A stretch of DNA of 5,511 bases, from assembly GCA_017619985.1 (NCBI GenBank), contig JAFZRG010000007.1, positions 1-5,511 of the forward strand, given 5' to 3'. The DNA comes from Bacillota bacterium. GTDB taxonomy: Bacteria; Bacillota; Clostridia; Peptostreptococcales; Anaerovoracaceae. The position numbers and the translations under genes are program-made. Every line of letters starts with the position of its first letter. The first letter of the stretch is position 1. The notes beneath the pieces were generated by a model. The model worked only from the letters and a program-made list of their open reading frames with translations. It searched no databases and was not told the origin of the DNA. Below, piece by piece: positions 5,419 to 5,511 of the stretch.

Positions 5419-5511
5419 CTATTCGTCCTTCGACGCGTACCTGGTGCCGTACTCCCTGCGGTCGCCAAGGATGGCCTGGACGACAGTCGCGTTGTTCGGC
5501 GGGCAGCCGAC
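5419..5511 (-). CDS. C-terminal end of an unidentified protein
   Basis: Only the last 30 codons and the stop (TAG at 5419-5421) are present; the gene begins beyond the right edge. The fragment starts VGCPPNNATVVQAILGDRRE and ends YGTRYASKDE. It was chosen as coding because it is open to the window edge, stops 12 nt from a terminator that fits its direction, and uses codons like its neighbours. The GCPPN segment followed by a short helix recalls Cys-Pro-Pro turns in Fe-S or NuoB-like proteins, but 30 residues are too few to name a family. The function is unknown. Confidence 0.6.
   Translation of the reverse strand, partial: VGCPPNNATVVQAILGDRREYGTRYASKDE

Noticed and set aside
4350..5468. Long open frame on the minus strand opposite the dipeptidase gene (372 codons)
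   Set aside because: It is antisense to a complete M19 enzyme, reads through a terminator hairpin, and encodes biased, non-family sequence.

Overview
The window reads as chromosomal DNA of a fairly GC-rich low-GC-lineage Gram-positive, most likely an uncultured gut-type member of Bacillota (Clostridia). The reasons are strong AGGAG-type ribosome binding sites, near-consensus sigma-A promoters with 17-bp spacers, compact GC-rich hairpin terminators with short U tracts, and the gene repertoire. This assignment is inference from style and not from a marker gene. I see no mobile element, CRISPR array, tRNA or rRNA, and base composition looks uniform across the genes.

Layout from left to right: (1) 1-291, minus strand, the N-terminal 97 residues of an SPFH/band-7 (stomatin-like) membrane protein, cut by the window edge. 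(2) 292-458, an intergenic stretch unusually rich in inverted repeats, including a 12-bp stem that encloses a second hairpin. (3) 459-1328, minus strand, purC. (4) 1329-1455, a divergent intergenic region with a near-perfect promoter for the rightward gene and a weaker one for purC. (5) 1456-2898, plus strand, a 480-residue protein with a six-helix HdeD/DUF308-like membrane domain fused to a tail of about 310 residues that is strongly charged and Glu/Pro-rich. (6) A bidirectional terminator at 2912-2937. (7) 2961-4265, minus strand, lysA. (8) 4266-4391, a second divergent intergenic region in which the lysA promoter and a candidate promoter for the next gene interleave. (9) 4392-5363, plus strand, an M19 (renal-dipeptidase type) zinc dipeptidase. 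(10) A terminator at 5380-5407. (11) 5419-5511, minus strand, the last 30 residues of an unidentified protein.

The genes alternate in direction, and purC, the HdeD-like gene, lysA and the dipeptidase gene each appear to be single transcription units rather than parts of pur or dap/lys operons. purC (purine synthesis), lysA (last step of lysine synthesis, consuming meso-diaminopimelate) and the dipeptidase (dipeptide turnover) are housekeeping enzymes. There is no convincing multi-gene novel system here. The least explained items are the HdeD-tail fusion protein, the structured region between purC and the SPFH gene, and the interleaved lysA/dipeptidase promoters.
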